Shown in pieces: positions 18,042 through 26,319 of a DNA stretch of 64,000 nucleotides (the first letter of the stretch is position 1; every line of letters begins with the position of its first letter). The notes below the pieces were generated by a model, which did not search any database, was not told the origin of the DNA, and saw only the letters and a list, made by a program, of their open reading frames with translations. The stretch lies in contig JBBRYP010000011.1 in assembly GCA_038237515.1 (NCBI GenBank), positions 15,854 to 79,853 of the forward strand, read 5' to 3'. Source of the stretch: JBBQDZ01 sp038237515 (GTDB lineage: Bacteria; Actinomycetota; Thermoleophilia; Gaiellales; Gaiellaceae). A program made the position numbers and the translations under genes.

Positions 18042-19029
18042 CCGTCCCCGGGCGCGCCGTCTCCTCGCGGAAGCCCTGGTGGATGAACTCGGCGATCTCA
18101 TCGATCGAACGCTTGCTCGAGAAGCCCGCCGCTTGGCGGTGGCCCCCGCCGCCGGAGCGTCGCGCGATCGCCGAGACGTCGAGCTCGTCGACCGAGGAGC
18201 GAAGGCTCACCCGGCGCTCCTGCGTCCCCGGGCCGAGCGGCTCCCGGATCAGCGCCGCGAGCTCGGCACCTTCGACTGCCCGCAGGTAGTCGATGATCCC
18301 TTCCGAGTAGGTTTCGCTGGCAGCGAGCTCGGCGAAGTCGCCGCGCAGAAGGTGGGAGATGACGAGCCGCCCGCCTTCCAGCACCTCGGCGCGCTCGAGC
18401 GCCCGCGCGAGCAGCTTGAGCTTCGCGAACTCGACGTTCTCGTAGACGCGCTGGAAGACCAGGTGGAAGTCGGCACCCGCCTCGATCAGCTCCGCGGCCA
18501 GCCGCAGCGCCTTCGGGCTCGTGTTCGAGTACGAGAACTGCCCGGTGTCGGTGACGACCGCGATGTAAAGCGCCTCGGCGATCTCGGGCGTCAGGTCGAC
18601 GCCGAGCTCGCGGAAGAGGTCGCGGAGGATCTCTCCGGTCGACGAGGCGTCCGGGACGATGAGGTTGACGCGACCGAACCGGCTGTTGTCGTGGTGATGG
18701 TCGACGTCGATCGTGAACGGGGCCCCCTCGAGGAGATCGAGGTCGGGGCCTATGCGCCGCTCGTTCGCGCAGTCGACCGCGAAGAGGACGCGCTCGCAGG
18801 CGTCGTCGGGAAGATCGCGGTGCAGGTCGCCGAGCTCCATGAAGGAGTACTCCCTCGGGAGGGGAGCCCGACCGTGGAGGTACATTACCGCGTCCTTGTC
18901 GAGCGCCTCGAGCGCGAGCTTCGTCGCCAGGATCGACCCGAGGGCGTCGCCGTCGGGGTTCTCGTGCGTCACGAGCAGGAACTTGTCGTGGCTCCTGATC
19001 GCCTCCGCGACCTGCTGAAGCTCACTCAT
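18031..19029 (-). CDS. nrnA: DHH/DHHA1 phosphoesterase, NrnA-like oligoribonuclease/pAp phosphatase
   Basis: Degrades short oligoribonucleotides and/or 3'-phosphoadenosine 5'-phosphate. It has DHH motifs THENPDGDALGS, FAVDCAN and DVDHHHDN, and the DHHA1 glycine loop RSGGGGHRQAAGF. The ATG at 19029 overlaps the rbfA stop; another in-frame ATG at 19050 would lengthen the overlap. The rbfA-nrnA-truB order is typical of Gram-positive operons. Confidence 0.92.
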   Translation of the reverse strand: MSELQQVAEAIRSHDKFLLVTHENPDGDALGSILATKLALEALDKDAVMYLHGRAPLPREYSFMELGDLHRDLPDDACERVLFAVDCANERRIGPDLDLLEGAPFTIDVDHHHDNSRFGRVNLIVPDASSTGEILRDLFRELGVDLTPEIAEALYIAVVTDTGQFSYSNTSPKALRLAAELIEAGADFHLVFQRVYENVEFAKLKLLARALERAEVLEGGRLVISHLLRGDFAELAASETYSEGIIDYLRAVEGAELAALIREPLGPGTQERRVSLRSSVDELDVSAIARRSGGGGHRQAAGFSSKRSIDEIAEFIHQGFREETARPGTGAS

Positions 19030-19369
19030 CGTCGTCTGGGGCGAGCTCATCGATCAACCGGGTCATCCGCACGCCGCGCTCGACCGACGGATCGTATTCG
19101 AACGCCAGCTGCGGAGTGCGCTTCAGCCGGAGCTCGCGCGAGAGTCGCGCCTGGAGCACCCCATGGGCCGCGGCGAGCCCGGCGAGGCTCAGCTCCCGCT
19201 TTCGCTCCGAGCCGAGGACGCTGACGAAGACACGAGCGCTCCGGAGGTCGGACGAGGTGCGGACGCCGGTGATGGTGACGAACCCGATCCGCGGGTCCTT
19301 CAGCTCCGGCAACGCTTCCGAGAGGACCTGCCGCACGGCTTCGTTGACGCGGCGCATCCGGTCAGGCAT
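19022..19369 (-). CDS. rbfA: Ribosome-binding factor A
   Basis: 30S maturation and cold-adaptation factor with a single KH-like fold. Start MPDRMRRVNEAVRQVLSEAL and DPRIGFVTITGV are diagnostic. 115 aa. It overlaps the DUF503 gene by 8 bases upstream and nrnA by 8 downstream. Confidence 0.95.
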   Translation of the reverse strand: MPDRMRRVNEAVRQVLSEALPELKDPRIGFVTITGVRTSSDLRSARVFVSVLGSERKRELSLAGLAAAHGVLQARLSRELRLKRTPQLAFEYDPSVERGVRMTRLIDELAPDDDE

Positions 19370-19661
19370 CGAGTGTCACCACCTCGCGCTCGGAGCGCAG
19401 CAGCTCGTACTCCTGCCCGTTCAGATACCGCTCGGCGCCGTCTAGCAGCTCCTCGACGTCACGCGCACCACGTGCCACGCAGGCGAGCGTCAGCCGCGCT
19501 CGTTGCCAGAGCTCGTGGTGGTCGACCTCCGCCACCGAAGCGCCGAAACGGTTCTGCAACTGCGCCTTTGCCGACTTGACGAACCTCCGCTTGCCCTTGA
19601 GCGACGCGCTCTCCGGGAAGTGGAGCTCGACGCTGAGGATGCCGACGAAGCCGGTCGCCAT
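19362..19661 (-). CDS. DUF503 family protein (YlxP-like)
   Basis: About 99 aa. The core FVGILSVELHFPESASLKGKR is the DUF503 signature, normally encoded between infB and rbfA as here. The biochemical role is not settled; YlxP-like proteins are associated with ribosome assembly. The ATG at 19661 (MATGFVGIL) is chosen. An extra block-A palindrome lies 23 bases upstream, in the infB-DUF503 gap. Confidence 0.88.
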   Translation of the reverse strand: MATGFVGILSVELHFPESASLKGKRRFVKSAKAQLQNRFGASVAEVDHHELWQRARLTLACVARGARDVEELLDGAERYLNGQEYELLRSEREVVTLDA

Positions 19662-19684
19662 TGACGTATTGAACCTGAGTCGTG

Positions 19685-19893
19685 GGGAACCCCTGGTTCC
19701 CCCATGATCAGTCGAGCCTCTCGCCACTTGGGCGATCGGCGCTTCGCGGGCGGAGCCGGGCTTGCCCGGCGGGAGCCCAACCGCGAGTTAGGCAACAGCG
19801 GGATGCGGCTATCGGCGACCGGCCCCAGCCACAGTCCACCCACCGCAGCCGGTCGCAAGGAGGGGGGTCCGGGGGGGAACCAGGGGTTCCCCC
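19685..19893 (-). repeat. Dispersed two-palindrome repeat, copy 2 (long form plus an extra block A)
   Basis: Block A lies at 19871-19893, block B at 19749-19777 with a 93-nt spacer, and a second block A at 19685-19704. Read along the infB transcript, block A begins 4 bases after the infB stop, followed by CCTCCTT, then block B, then the extra A. It fills the 236-base infB-DUF503 gap and leaves little other sequence. Confidence 0.85.
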
Positions 19894-19897
19894 ACGT

Positions 19898-21838
19898 CTA
19901 CTCGAGGCGCGTGCGCTCGACCTCGCGCGTCTCGTAGACCTCGAGGACGTCGCCTTCCTTCACGTCGTTGAACCCCTCGAGCAGGATCCCGCATTCGAAT
20001 CCTTCGGCGACCTCGCGCGCGTCGTCCTTGAAGCGTTTCAGCTGCGCGATCGAAGTCTCGTGCACGACGGCGCCGTCCCGGACGATGCGAACCTGCCCGT
20101 TGCGGCGGACGACGCCTGAGGTGACCATGCACCCGGCGATCGTTCCGAGCCGCGAGACGCGGAAGAGCGTGCGCACCTGGGCTTCGCCGATCGTCTCCTC
20201 GCTCTGGACCGGCGAGAGCATCCCGACGAGCGCCTGCTCGATGTCGTCGGTGAGCTGGTAGATGACGCGGTAGGTGCGGATCTCGACTCCCTCGCGCTCG
20301 GCGCGTACCCGCGCCTCGGCGCTCGGGCGGACGTTGAAGCCCACGACGAGGGCGCCGGAGGCCGCTGCGAGGTTGACGTCGTTCTCGGTGATCCCGCCGA
20401 CGCCGGTGTGGATGACGTTGACCCTCACCTCGGGGTGCTGGATCCTGCCGAGTTCGCCGACCAATGCCTCGACCGAGCCCTGCACGTCGCCCTTCATGAC
20501 GAGGTTGAGGTCCTGCACGATTCCTTCCTGCAGGCGCTGGAAGAAGTCGCCGAGGCCCGCCAGCGTCGGGGCGCGCGTGGCGAGCTGCTCACGCCGGCGC
20601 CGTTCGTCCCGGATCTGGGCGAGGTGGCGCGCCTGGCGCTCGTTCTCGACCACCCGGCAGAGCTCGCCGGCCTGCGGCGGCCGGTCGAAGCCGAGGATCT
20701 CCACGGGGTCGCCAGGCCCCGCGTCCTTCACCTTCTCACCGCGGTAGTCGTAGAGGGCGCGAACGCGTCCCCAGGCGTCCCCGGCGACGACCGCGTCGCC
20801 GACACTGAGGGTTCCGCGATGGACGAGCATCGTCGCCACCGGCCCGCGACCGACATCGAGGCGTGACTCGATGATCGGCCCGGATGCCTCCGCCTTCGGG
20901 TTGGCACGAAGATCGACGAGCGCATCGCCGACGAGCAGGATCTTCTCGAGCAGGTCGTCGAGGTTCTCCTTCTGCTTCGCCGAGACCTCCGAGAACTGAG
21001 TCTCCCCGCCCCACTCCTCGGGCTGCAGCTCCTCGGCGGCGAGCTCGCTCTTGACGCGATCCGGATTCGCGTCCGGAAGGTCGACCTTGTTGACAGCCAC
21101 GACGATCGGGACTCCGGCCGCGCGCGCGTGCGAGATCGACTCGCGCGTCTGGGGCATCACCCCGTCGTCCGCCGCGACGACGAGCACCGCCACGTCCGTG
21201 ACCTTCGCTCCGCGGGCCCGCATCTCGGTGAAGGCCGCGTGGCCCGGCGTGTCGAGGAAGGTGATCTTCCGGCCTTCGTGGTCGACCTGGTAGGCACCGA
21301 TGTGCTGGGTGATGCCGCCCGCCTCGGTCTCGACCACCGACGTCTGGCGAATGGCGTCGAGGAGCGTCGTCTTCCCGTGGTCGACATGGCCCATGATCGT
21401 CACGACCGGGGGCCGCGGCACGAGGTCGTCGTCGGAGTCCTCGAAGGCCTCCGGCTCTGCGTCCTCCTCCGCGGCGTGCTTGATGTTCACCTCGCGGTCC
21501 GGGGTGAGCTCCCCTGCGATCAGCGCCACCTCCTCGTCGCTCAGCGACTGCGTGATCGTCACGATCTTCCCGAGCCCCATCATCACCTTGATGATGTCGG
21601 GCACGGTCTTGCCGAGTGCTGCGGAGAGATCCTTAACGGTGACGCCCGACTGGACGGAGACCGGCCCGGTGGGCGGTGCTACCTCGCGCCGCTCCCTCGG
21701 GCGGGCGTCGGCACGCTCCCGGCTCTGCCGCGAGTCGCGGGGGCCGCGCGGGCCTCCGCTGTCGATGACGACGCGCCGGCGCCGGCCGGGGCCTCCGGGG
21801 CCGCGCGGGCGCATGGGTCTGTTCGGGCGGTCAGCCAT
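19898..21838 (-). CDS. infB: Translation initiation factor IF-2
   Basis: GTPase that places fMet-tRNA on the 30S subunit. Order: short Arg/Gly/Pro-rich N-terminus, IF2N domain (about 63-115), G domain with GHVDHGKT at 150-157, DTPGH and NKVD, then domains II-IV. At 646 aa it has a much reduced N-terminal extension. The ATG at 21838 overlaps the ylxR end by 8 bases. The stop lies 4 bases from a dispersed palindrome. Confidence 0.97.
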   Translation of the reverse strand: MADRPNRPMRPRGPGGPGRRRRVVIDSGGPRGPRDSRQSRERADARPRERREVAPPTGPVSVQSGVTVKDLSAALGKTVPDIIKVMMGLGKIVTITQSLSDEEVALIAGELTPDREVNIKHAAEEDAEPEAFEDSDDDLVPRPPVVTIMGHVDHGKTTLLDAIRQTSVVETEAGGITQHIGAYQVDHEGRKITFLDTPGHAAFTEMRARGAKVTDVAVLVVAADDGVMPQTRESISHARAAGVPIVVAVNKVDLPDANPDRVKSELAAEELQPEEWGGETQFSEVSAKQKENLDDLLEKILLVGDALVDLRANPKAEASGPIIESRLDVGRGPVATMLVHRGTLSVGDAVVAGDAWGRVRALYDYRGEKVKDAGPGDPVEILGFDRPPQAGELCRVVENERQARHLAQIRDERRRREQLATRAPTLAGLGDFFQRLQEGIVQDLNLVMKGDVQGSVEALVGELGRIQHPEVRVNVIHTGVGGITENDVNLAAASGALVVGFNVRPSAEARVRAEREGVEIRTYRVIYQLTDDIEQALVGMLSPVQSEETIGEAQVRTLFRVSRLGTIAGCMVTSGVVRRNGQVRIVRDGAVVHETSIAQLKRFKDDAREVAEGFECGILLEGFNDVKEGDVLEVYETREVERTRLE

Positions 21839-22079
21839 CAGCGGCAGTGTAGAGCCGCGACAGCTCGGGTTCGACGCGTACCGCAGCCTTCAACGCGCGG
21901 TTGAACGCCCGCCGCGAGAGTGCGCGCTCGAAGCACTGGAGGCGGCGGCACGTATAGGCGCCTCGACCCGCTCCGCTCGGCGCGTGGAGGAGCGTGCCGT
22001 TTGGCGCGACGAAGCGAAAGAGGCTGCTCTTCGCCGCGGAGCGGCCGCAGCCGGCGCAGCGCCTGAGCGAATCGCTCAC
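21831..22079 (-). CDS. ylxR: YlxR/RnpM family RNA-binding protein
   Basis: 82 aa, with RRCAGCGRSAAKSSLFRFV and a second conserved part GRGAYTCRRLQCFERALSRR, the YlxR fold normally encoded between nusA and infB. The family binds RNA; in B. subtilis it modulates RNase P. The GTG at 22079 overlaps the nusA TGA as GTGA. Confidence 0.93.
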   Translation of the reverse strand: MSDSLRRCAGCGRSAAKSSLFRFVAPNGTLLHAPSGAGRGAYTCRRLQCFERALSRRAFNRALKAAVRVEPELSRLYTAADG

Positions 22080-23464
22080 GCAGCGGGAGTTCCCTCCTCC
22101 TGCGCCCGGGCCTCGACGGCCTCGCCGCCCTCGAGATCTTCGACCTCCTCGACCTCCTCGGCGACCGCGATCGCGCTTCCGGAGAGATCCTCGCCGCGCG
22201 CCTCGCGCGCCGCCAGCTCCTGGTGCCCGGGGACGCCGCAGAAGCGCGAGCCCGGCAGCGTCGTGTTCGGGCAGCGCTTGCCGTTCGAGAGGATCGCGGC
22301 GCAGCGGCCCGTGAACTCGGTGTCGGCGCCGCCCCCGTAGGCGGCCTCGGCTTCGGCTTTCGCGAACTCGCTGTCGGACTGGATGTCGACCTTCCAACCG
22401 GTCAGCCGCGCCGCCAGGCGAGCGTTCAGACCCTCCTTGCCGATCGCGAGCGCCAGCTGATCGTCGGGAACGATCACGGTCGCGTCGCGCGAGGCGTCGT
22501 CGACGAAGACCTCGCGCACGCGCGCCGGCGAAAGTGCCTTGGCCACGAATCGGGCCGGCTCGGAGTTCCAGGGAATGATGTCGATCTTCTCGCCGCGAAG
22601 CTCCGAGACGACCATGCGGACGCGCGAGCCTCGCGGGCCCACGCAGGCGCCGACCGGATCGACCCCCTGCGCATGCGACTCGACGGCGATCTTGGAGCGG
22701 TAGCCGGGCTCTCGGGCGACGCCGCGGATCTCCACGAGCCCGTCGGCAATCTCCGGCACCTCGAGCTCGAAGAGCGTCTTGATCAGCTCCGGGTCACGGC
22801 GGGAGAGGATCACCTGCGGCCCTTTCGTGCCGGACCGGACCTCGGTGATCACCGCCTTGATCCTGCTGCCCTGCTCGTAGCGCTCGCCGTCGACCTGCTC
22901 GGAGCGCGGCAGCAGAGACTCGACCTTGCCGAGGTCGACGAGAACGTTGTTGCGGTCGCCCGCCTGCTGGACGATGCCGGTCACGACCTCGCCGACACGG
23001 TCGACGTACTCCTCGTACATCATCTCGCGCTCGGCCTCGCGGATGCGCTGCAGGATCACTTGCTTGGCGGTCTGCGCGGCGATCCGGCCGAAGTTCTCGG
23101 GAGTGACGTCGGCCCGCTTCACGAGGTGCTCGGGAACCCCCGTCCAGTCGATGTCGAGATCGTTGTCCAAGAGGAGCGTGTGGGATCGTTCGCCGTTCTC
23201 CACCTCGAGGCGCTCGAGCTCGTCGAGGGCGCGCTCGCGCGCCTCGTCGATCAGCCGCTCCTCGATGTCGGCAGGGAGCTCGATCGAGAAGACGCGGAAG
23301 TCGCCCTCGGTGCGGTCGAGCTCGACCGTGGCGTGCCGCGAGGCGCCGGGGGTCTTCTTGTACGCGGCCAGGAGTGCGTCCTCGAGCGCCTTGATCAGGG
23401 TGTCCGACTCGATCCCCTTCTCGCGCTCGATCGCATGCACCGCCTCGATGATCTCTCGACTCAT
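22076..23464 (-). CDS. nusA: Transcription factor NusA with an unusual Cys/His tail
   Basis: Pausing, termination and antitermination factor bound to RNA polymerase. Order: N-terminal domain (1-120), S1 (about 135-200), two KH domains (about 205-350). The core ends near GWKVDIQSD. Beyond it, an extra tail carries C388, C398, C409 and H414 (C-x9-C-x10-C-x4-H), then an acidic Glu/Val/Ala-rich end to residue 462. The tail resembles a small zinc-binding knuckle that I do not know from textbook NusA. It is the second gene of the rimP operon. Confidence 0.96.
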   Translation of the reverse strand: MSREIIEAVHAIEREKGIESDTLIKALEDALLAAYKKTPGASRHATVELDRTEGDFRVFSIELPADIEERLIDEARERALDELERLEVENGERSHTLLLDNDLDIDWTGVPEHLVKRADVTPENFGRIAAQTAKQVILQRIREAEREMMYEEYVDRVGEVVTGIVQQAGDRNNVLVDLGKVESLLPRSEQVDGERYEQGSRIKAVITEVRSGTKGPQVILSRRDPELIKTLFELEVPEIADGLVEIRGVAREPGYRSKIAVESHAQGVDPVGACVGPRGSRVRMVVSELRGEKIDIIPWNSEPARFVAKALSPARVREVFVDDASRDATVIVPDDQLALAIGKEGLNARLAARLTGWKVDIQSDSEFAKAEAEAAYGGGADTEFTGRCAAILSNGKRCPNTTLPGSRFCGVPGHQELAAREARGEDLSGSAIAVAEEVEEVEDLEGGEAVEARAQEEGTPAA

Positions 23465-23469
23465 CTCGC

Positions 23470-23910
23470 CTACCCTTCGTAGATCAGGTTGCCCCGCACG
23501 ATTGCCTCGTACGGGATGTTCACCTCGCCGCCGTCGACTCCAACGGTCACGCCCGCCTCACCCGCCCGCTCCACTACCCCGCGGAAGCGGCGCCGGCCGG
23601 CGATATCGGGCGACGTGCGCAGCGCGACCCGTCGGCCGACGGCGCGCTCGAAGTGGGCCGGCGCGCGCAGCGGTCGCTCGATTCCGGGCGAAGAGACATC
23701 GACGGCGTACTGCGCGAGGTACTCCCGGAGCAGGGTCGTGACGCGCTCGCAAAGCCCGTGGTCGACACCCTGTGGATGATCGACGTAGACCGTGAAGCGG
23801 TCGGGGCCCGCGAGCTCGACCGCGAGCACCTCGACCCCGGGAAGGGCACGCTCGACCCTCGCGGAGACGTCGCGATGAAGGCTGCGCTCCTGCTCGTAGA
23901 CGTTCGGCAA
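23470..23910 (-). CDS. rimP: Ribosome maturation factor RimP
   Basis: 30S assembly factor and first gene of the translation operon. It contains VDVSSPGIERPLRAPAHFERAVG, the RimP signature. The start is TTG at 23910 (MPNVYEQERSLHRDV), chosen because a perfect AGGAGG lies 7 bases upstream; this gives 146 aa. The stop lies 5 bases before nusA. Confidence 0.92.
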   Translation of the reverse strand: MPNVYEQERSLHRDVSARVERALPGVEVLAVELAGPDRFTVYVDHPQGVDHGLCERVTTLLREYLAQYAVDVSSPGIERPLRAPAHFERAVGRRVALRTSPDIAGRRRFRGVVERAGEAGVTVGVDGGEVNIPYEAIVRGNLIYEG

Positions 23911-23927
23911 AAGGATCCTCCTAAAGA

Positions 23928-23952
23928 GAAATGGGCGCCGCGCGCCCATTTC
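23928..23952 (-). promoter_or_regulatory. Perfect 11-bp hairpin in the rimP leader
   Basis: GAAATGGGCGC, a 3-nt loop and its exact complement lie just upstream of the rimP ribosome-binding site, followed in the transcript by TCTTT. The compact hairpin plus pyrimidine run resembles a weak attenuator of the operon; no alternative antiterminator is obvious. Confidence 0.4.
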
Positions 23953-24033
23953 GCCAAGCCGGTGAAATGTGGTGTTTGCAAGATAGCAAGCAGCGGGTGC
24001 GGGAGGAGCGGTGCCCCCGGCTATCGTCACTGC

Positions 24034-24315
24034 ATGCGCGAGAGGGCGGCAGCGAGCCTTCCCGGCGAGGACCTGGTCCGTGCGGGCATCGCCGACCTCG
24101 CCTCCGGTGTCGAGTCGCCCGAGGCGCTCCTGGTCTCGATCGGCGCACGCCGCCTGACGCGCGTCGGGATCGACGTGCCTTCGCCCCTCGACCACGCGGA
24201 GCACCGGCTCTACCGACTCCTCGCCTCGGCCGATCCTGACGGAGCGCACTCGCGCTACAACGCGCTCGTCCGCCGGCTCGTCAGCTTCGAGCGCGCGGCG
24301 GAATGCGCGAGCTAG
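24034..24315 (+). CDS. Small hypothetical, first gene of a two-gene cassette
   Basis: 93 aa starting MRERAAASLPGEDLVRAGI, mostly helical, with no recognised domain. It overlaps the following nucleotidyltransferase-like gene by 13 bases, so the two are coupled. The arrangement (short helical protein plus NTase-fold protein) recalls toxin-antitoxin or AbiE-like pairs; that is inference only. It lies divergent to rimP and has no clear promoter that I can name. Confidence 0.6.
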   Translation: MRERAAASLPGEDLVRAGIADLASGVESPEALLVSIGARRLTRVGIDVPSPLDHAEHRLYRLLASADPDGAHSRYNALVRRLVSFERAAECAS

Positions 24316-24835
24316 CGGACGCAGAACGCATCCGTAGCTTCATGCGCTCTCTCGGGCGCGAGGCGGGCGAGGAGGCAGCCGTCTACCTGACGGGCGGGAG
24401 CACCGCCGTGCTCATCGGGTGGCGGTCCTCCACGATCGATGTCGACCTCACGCTCGTCCCGGAGAGCGACCGCCTCCTTCGTGCGCTGCCGGCGATCAAG
24501 AACACGCTCCGCGTCAACGTGGAGCTGGCGTCGCCAGCGGACTTCGTGCCGGTCCCGGCGGGCTGGGAGGACCGGAGCCTCTTCATCGCTCGCGAGGGGC
24601 GCCTCAGCTTCTATCACTACGACCCGTACGCGCAGGCGCTGGCGAAGGTCGAGCGGCCCACGCCCAGGATCTCACGGACGTGGCGGCCATGGTCGCGGCC
24701 GGGCTCGTCGAGCCGGAGCGGGCACGGGCGTACTTCGAAGAGATCGAGCCGGCGCTGTACCGTTTCCCCGCGATCGACCCGCCGTCGTTCCGAAGCCGGA
24801 TCGAAGAGACGTTCCCCGCCGTTACGGAAGGATGA
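24303..24835 (+). pseudogene. Nucleotidyltransferase-fold (AbiEii/DUF6036-like) gene with one frameshift
   Basis: The start MRELADAERIRSFMRSL leads into AVYLTGGSTAVLIGWR and STIDVDLTL, the GG[ST]-x-D-x-D motif of minimal nucleotidyltransferases. At about 24657 the frame breaks. Continuing in another frame restores a family-like C-terminus (AQDLTDVAAMVAAGLVEPE, ending FPAVTEG). The span is one base short of a multiple of three, consistent with loss of one base in GAGCGG(GG)CCACGCC. The gene is either broken or a consensus error. It overlaps dtd tail-to-tail by 14 bases. Confidence 0.6.
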
Positions 24836-25256
24836 TCGTCACTGGTCCGTCGTTGACGAGCTCGACGGTCATCCGCGCGCCGAAGACACCGCGGCCCACC
24901 GGCACGCCCTCGGCCGCGAGAGTCTCGCAGAAGCGCTCGTAGAGCGGCTCGGCCGCTTCCGGCGTTGCGGCGCCCGCGAAGCTCGGCCGGTTGCCCTTCG
25001 TCGAGTCGGCGATCAGCGTGAACTGGCTGACGACGAGCGCGGCACCGCCCGTCCCGAGCAGGCTGCGGTCGAACCTGCCCGCCTCGTCCTCGAAGATCCT
25101 CAGCCGCGCGATCTTGCGGGCGAGCAGCTCGGCCGCCTGAGCCGAGGCGCCGGACGCGACGCCGAGGAGGACGCAGAGACCCTCGCCGGTCTCGCCCACG
25201 ACCTTCCCCTCGACGGTGACACGCGCGTGCGAGACGCGCTGCACGACCGCCCTCAC
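24822..25256 (-). CDS. dtd: D-aminoacyl-tRNA deacylase
   Basis: Removes D-amino acids (and Gly from tRNA-Ala) mischarged on tRNA. 144 aa. The diagnostic SQFTLIADSTKGNRPSF and the C-terminal cross-subunit motif (here NDGPVTIIL) are present. The ATG at 25256 overlaps the upstream TPR gene stop (ATGA). Confidence 0.95.
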   Translation of the reverse strand: MRAVVQRVSHARVTVEGKVVGETGEGLCVLLGVASGASAQAAELLARKIARLRIFEDEAGRFDRSLLGTGGAALVVSQFTLIADSTKGNRPSFAGAATPEAAEPLYERFCETLAAEGVPVGRGVFGARMTVELVNDGPVTIILP

Positions 25257-25606
25257 TCGAGGTCTTTGATCCGCGAGGCGTAGCGGCGGCTGTCTGGGCG
25301 GAGCGATCGGGCGAGCTTGTAGTGCCCGTTCGCCTCGTGCGCGCGGCCCTGTTTCTCGAGGCAGCGCCCGAGCGCATAGTGGGCGTAGTCGTCGGTCGGC
25401 GAGAGCTCGAGCACCTTCCGGAACTCGGCTTCCCCCTCGGACCAGCGGCGGAGGCGGAAGTAGGCGATCCCGAGCGCCTCCCGGATCGAGGCCTTCTCGG
25501 GCTCCCGCCGCTTCGCCTTCTCGAGGACGACCGTCGCCTGCGCGGCCATTCCGTCCGCCAGCCGCGCCTTGCCCTGCTGAAAGAGGCTGTACGTGCTTTC
25601 GCTCAT
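25253..25606 (-). CDS. Tetratricopeptide repeat protein
   Basis: 117 aa of about three TPR helix-turn-helix repeats (ATVVLEKAKRREPEKASI, GIAYFRLRRWSEGEAEFRKV, ALGRCLEKQGRAHEANGHY). No signal peptide; a cytoplasmic scaffold is likely. It is coupled by 4-base overlaps to dtd downstream and to the nucleotidyltransferase upstream. Its specific role is unknown. Confidence 0.85.
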   Translation of the reverse strand: MSESTYSLFQQGKARLADGMAAQATVVLEKAKRREPEKASIREALGIAYFRLRRWSEGEAEFRKVLELSPTDDYAHYALGRCLEKQGRAHEANGHYKLARSLRPDSRRYASRIKDLE

Positions 25607-26319
25607 CCTCGGAGGTAGGCGAAGTTCTCGCGGACGAGATCGGCGGGGCTCGTCAGGTCGCGCGTGCGGCCGATCTCCACCGCCGCGATCTCGCCGCCCG
25701 CGTCGATGACGTTCTGGAAGGCGGCCGCGACCTCGTAGGGCGGCCGGAACGGAGGCCGTGTCACCGCCTGCAGCTCCCGCGACACCGCCTCCCCGACGAG
25801 CATCAGGGGAGCGGCCGTGAGCTCGCCCCGCCCGGCCGCATCGCGGACGCGCACGACCCTCGTGCCCTCCACGCGGATCCGCGTATGGTCGGGCCTCCCC
25901 GGCTGCCGGCGCACCGCGATCGCGCCTGCGATCGTCTCCGGCTCGAGCGCAGCGAGGAAGCGCGTGACGTCACCGGGCCAGTAGACGGTGTCCGCCGCCG
26001 TGAGCAGGAACGGCGCCTTCGCCTGAGCCCGCGCGACGGCATCGGCCGAGCCCAGACGCTCCGGCTGCGCGACGAAGCTGACCTCGAGCGGGAACGCCCG
26101 GGGGTTCCCGAGAAGTGCCTCCACCTGCTCGCCGAGGTGGCCGACCACCACGGTGACCCGCTCGACCGCGGCCTGGGCGAGCTCCCGCAGGAGCGTGGCG
26201 ATCACGGGCCGCCCGTCGATCGGGAGCACCGGCTTCGGCCAGCGCTCGGTCAGCGGTCGCAGCCGGACGCCCTCGCCCGCGGCCATGACAACCGCGTCGA
26301 CGACGCGCCCGGCCGTCAC
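25603..26319 (-). CDS. Sugar-phosphate nucleotidyltransferase
   Basis: GT-A fold NTP transferase that activates a sugar 1-phosphate. The signature VVMAAGEGVRLRPLTERWPK is followed by VLPIDGRPVIATLL and LTAADTVYWPGDVT (metal-binding Asp). 238 aa is compact, without a left-handed helix domain. The GTG at 26319 overlaps the stop of the upstream methyltransferase. Sugar and nucleotide specificity are not readable. Confidence 0.88.
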   Translation of the reverse strand: MTAGRVVDAVVMAAGEGVRLRPLTERWPKPVLPIDGRPVIATLLRELAQAAVERVTVVVGHLGEQVEALLGNPRAFPLEVSFVAQPERLGSADAVARAQAKAPFLLTAADTVYWPGDVTRFLAALEPETIAGAIAVRRQPGRPDHTRIRVEGTRVVRVRDAAGRGELTAAPLMLVGEAVSRELQAVTRPPFRPPYEVAAAFQNVIDAGGEIAAVEIGRTRDLTSPADLVRENFAYLRG

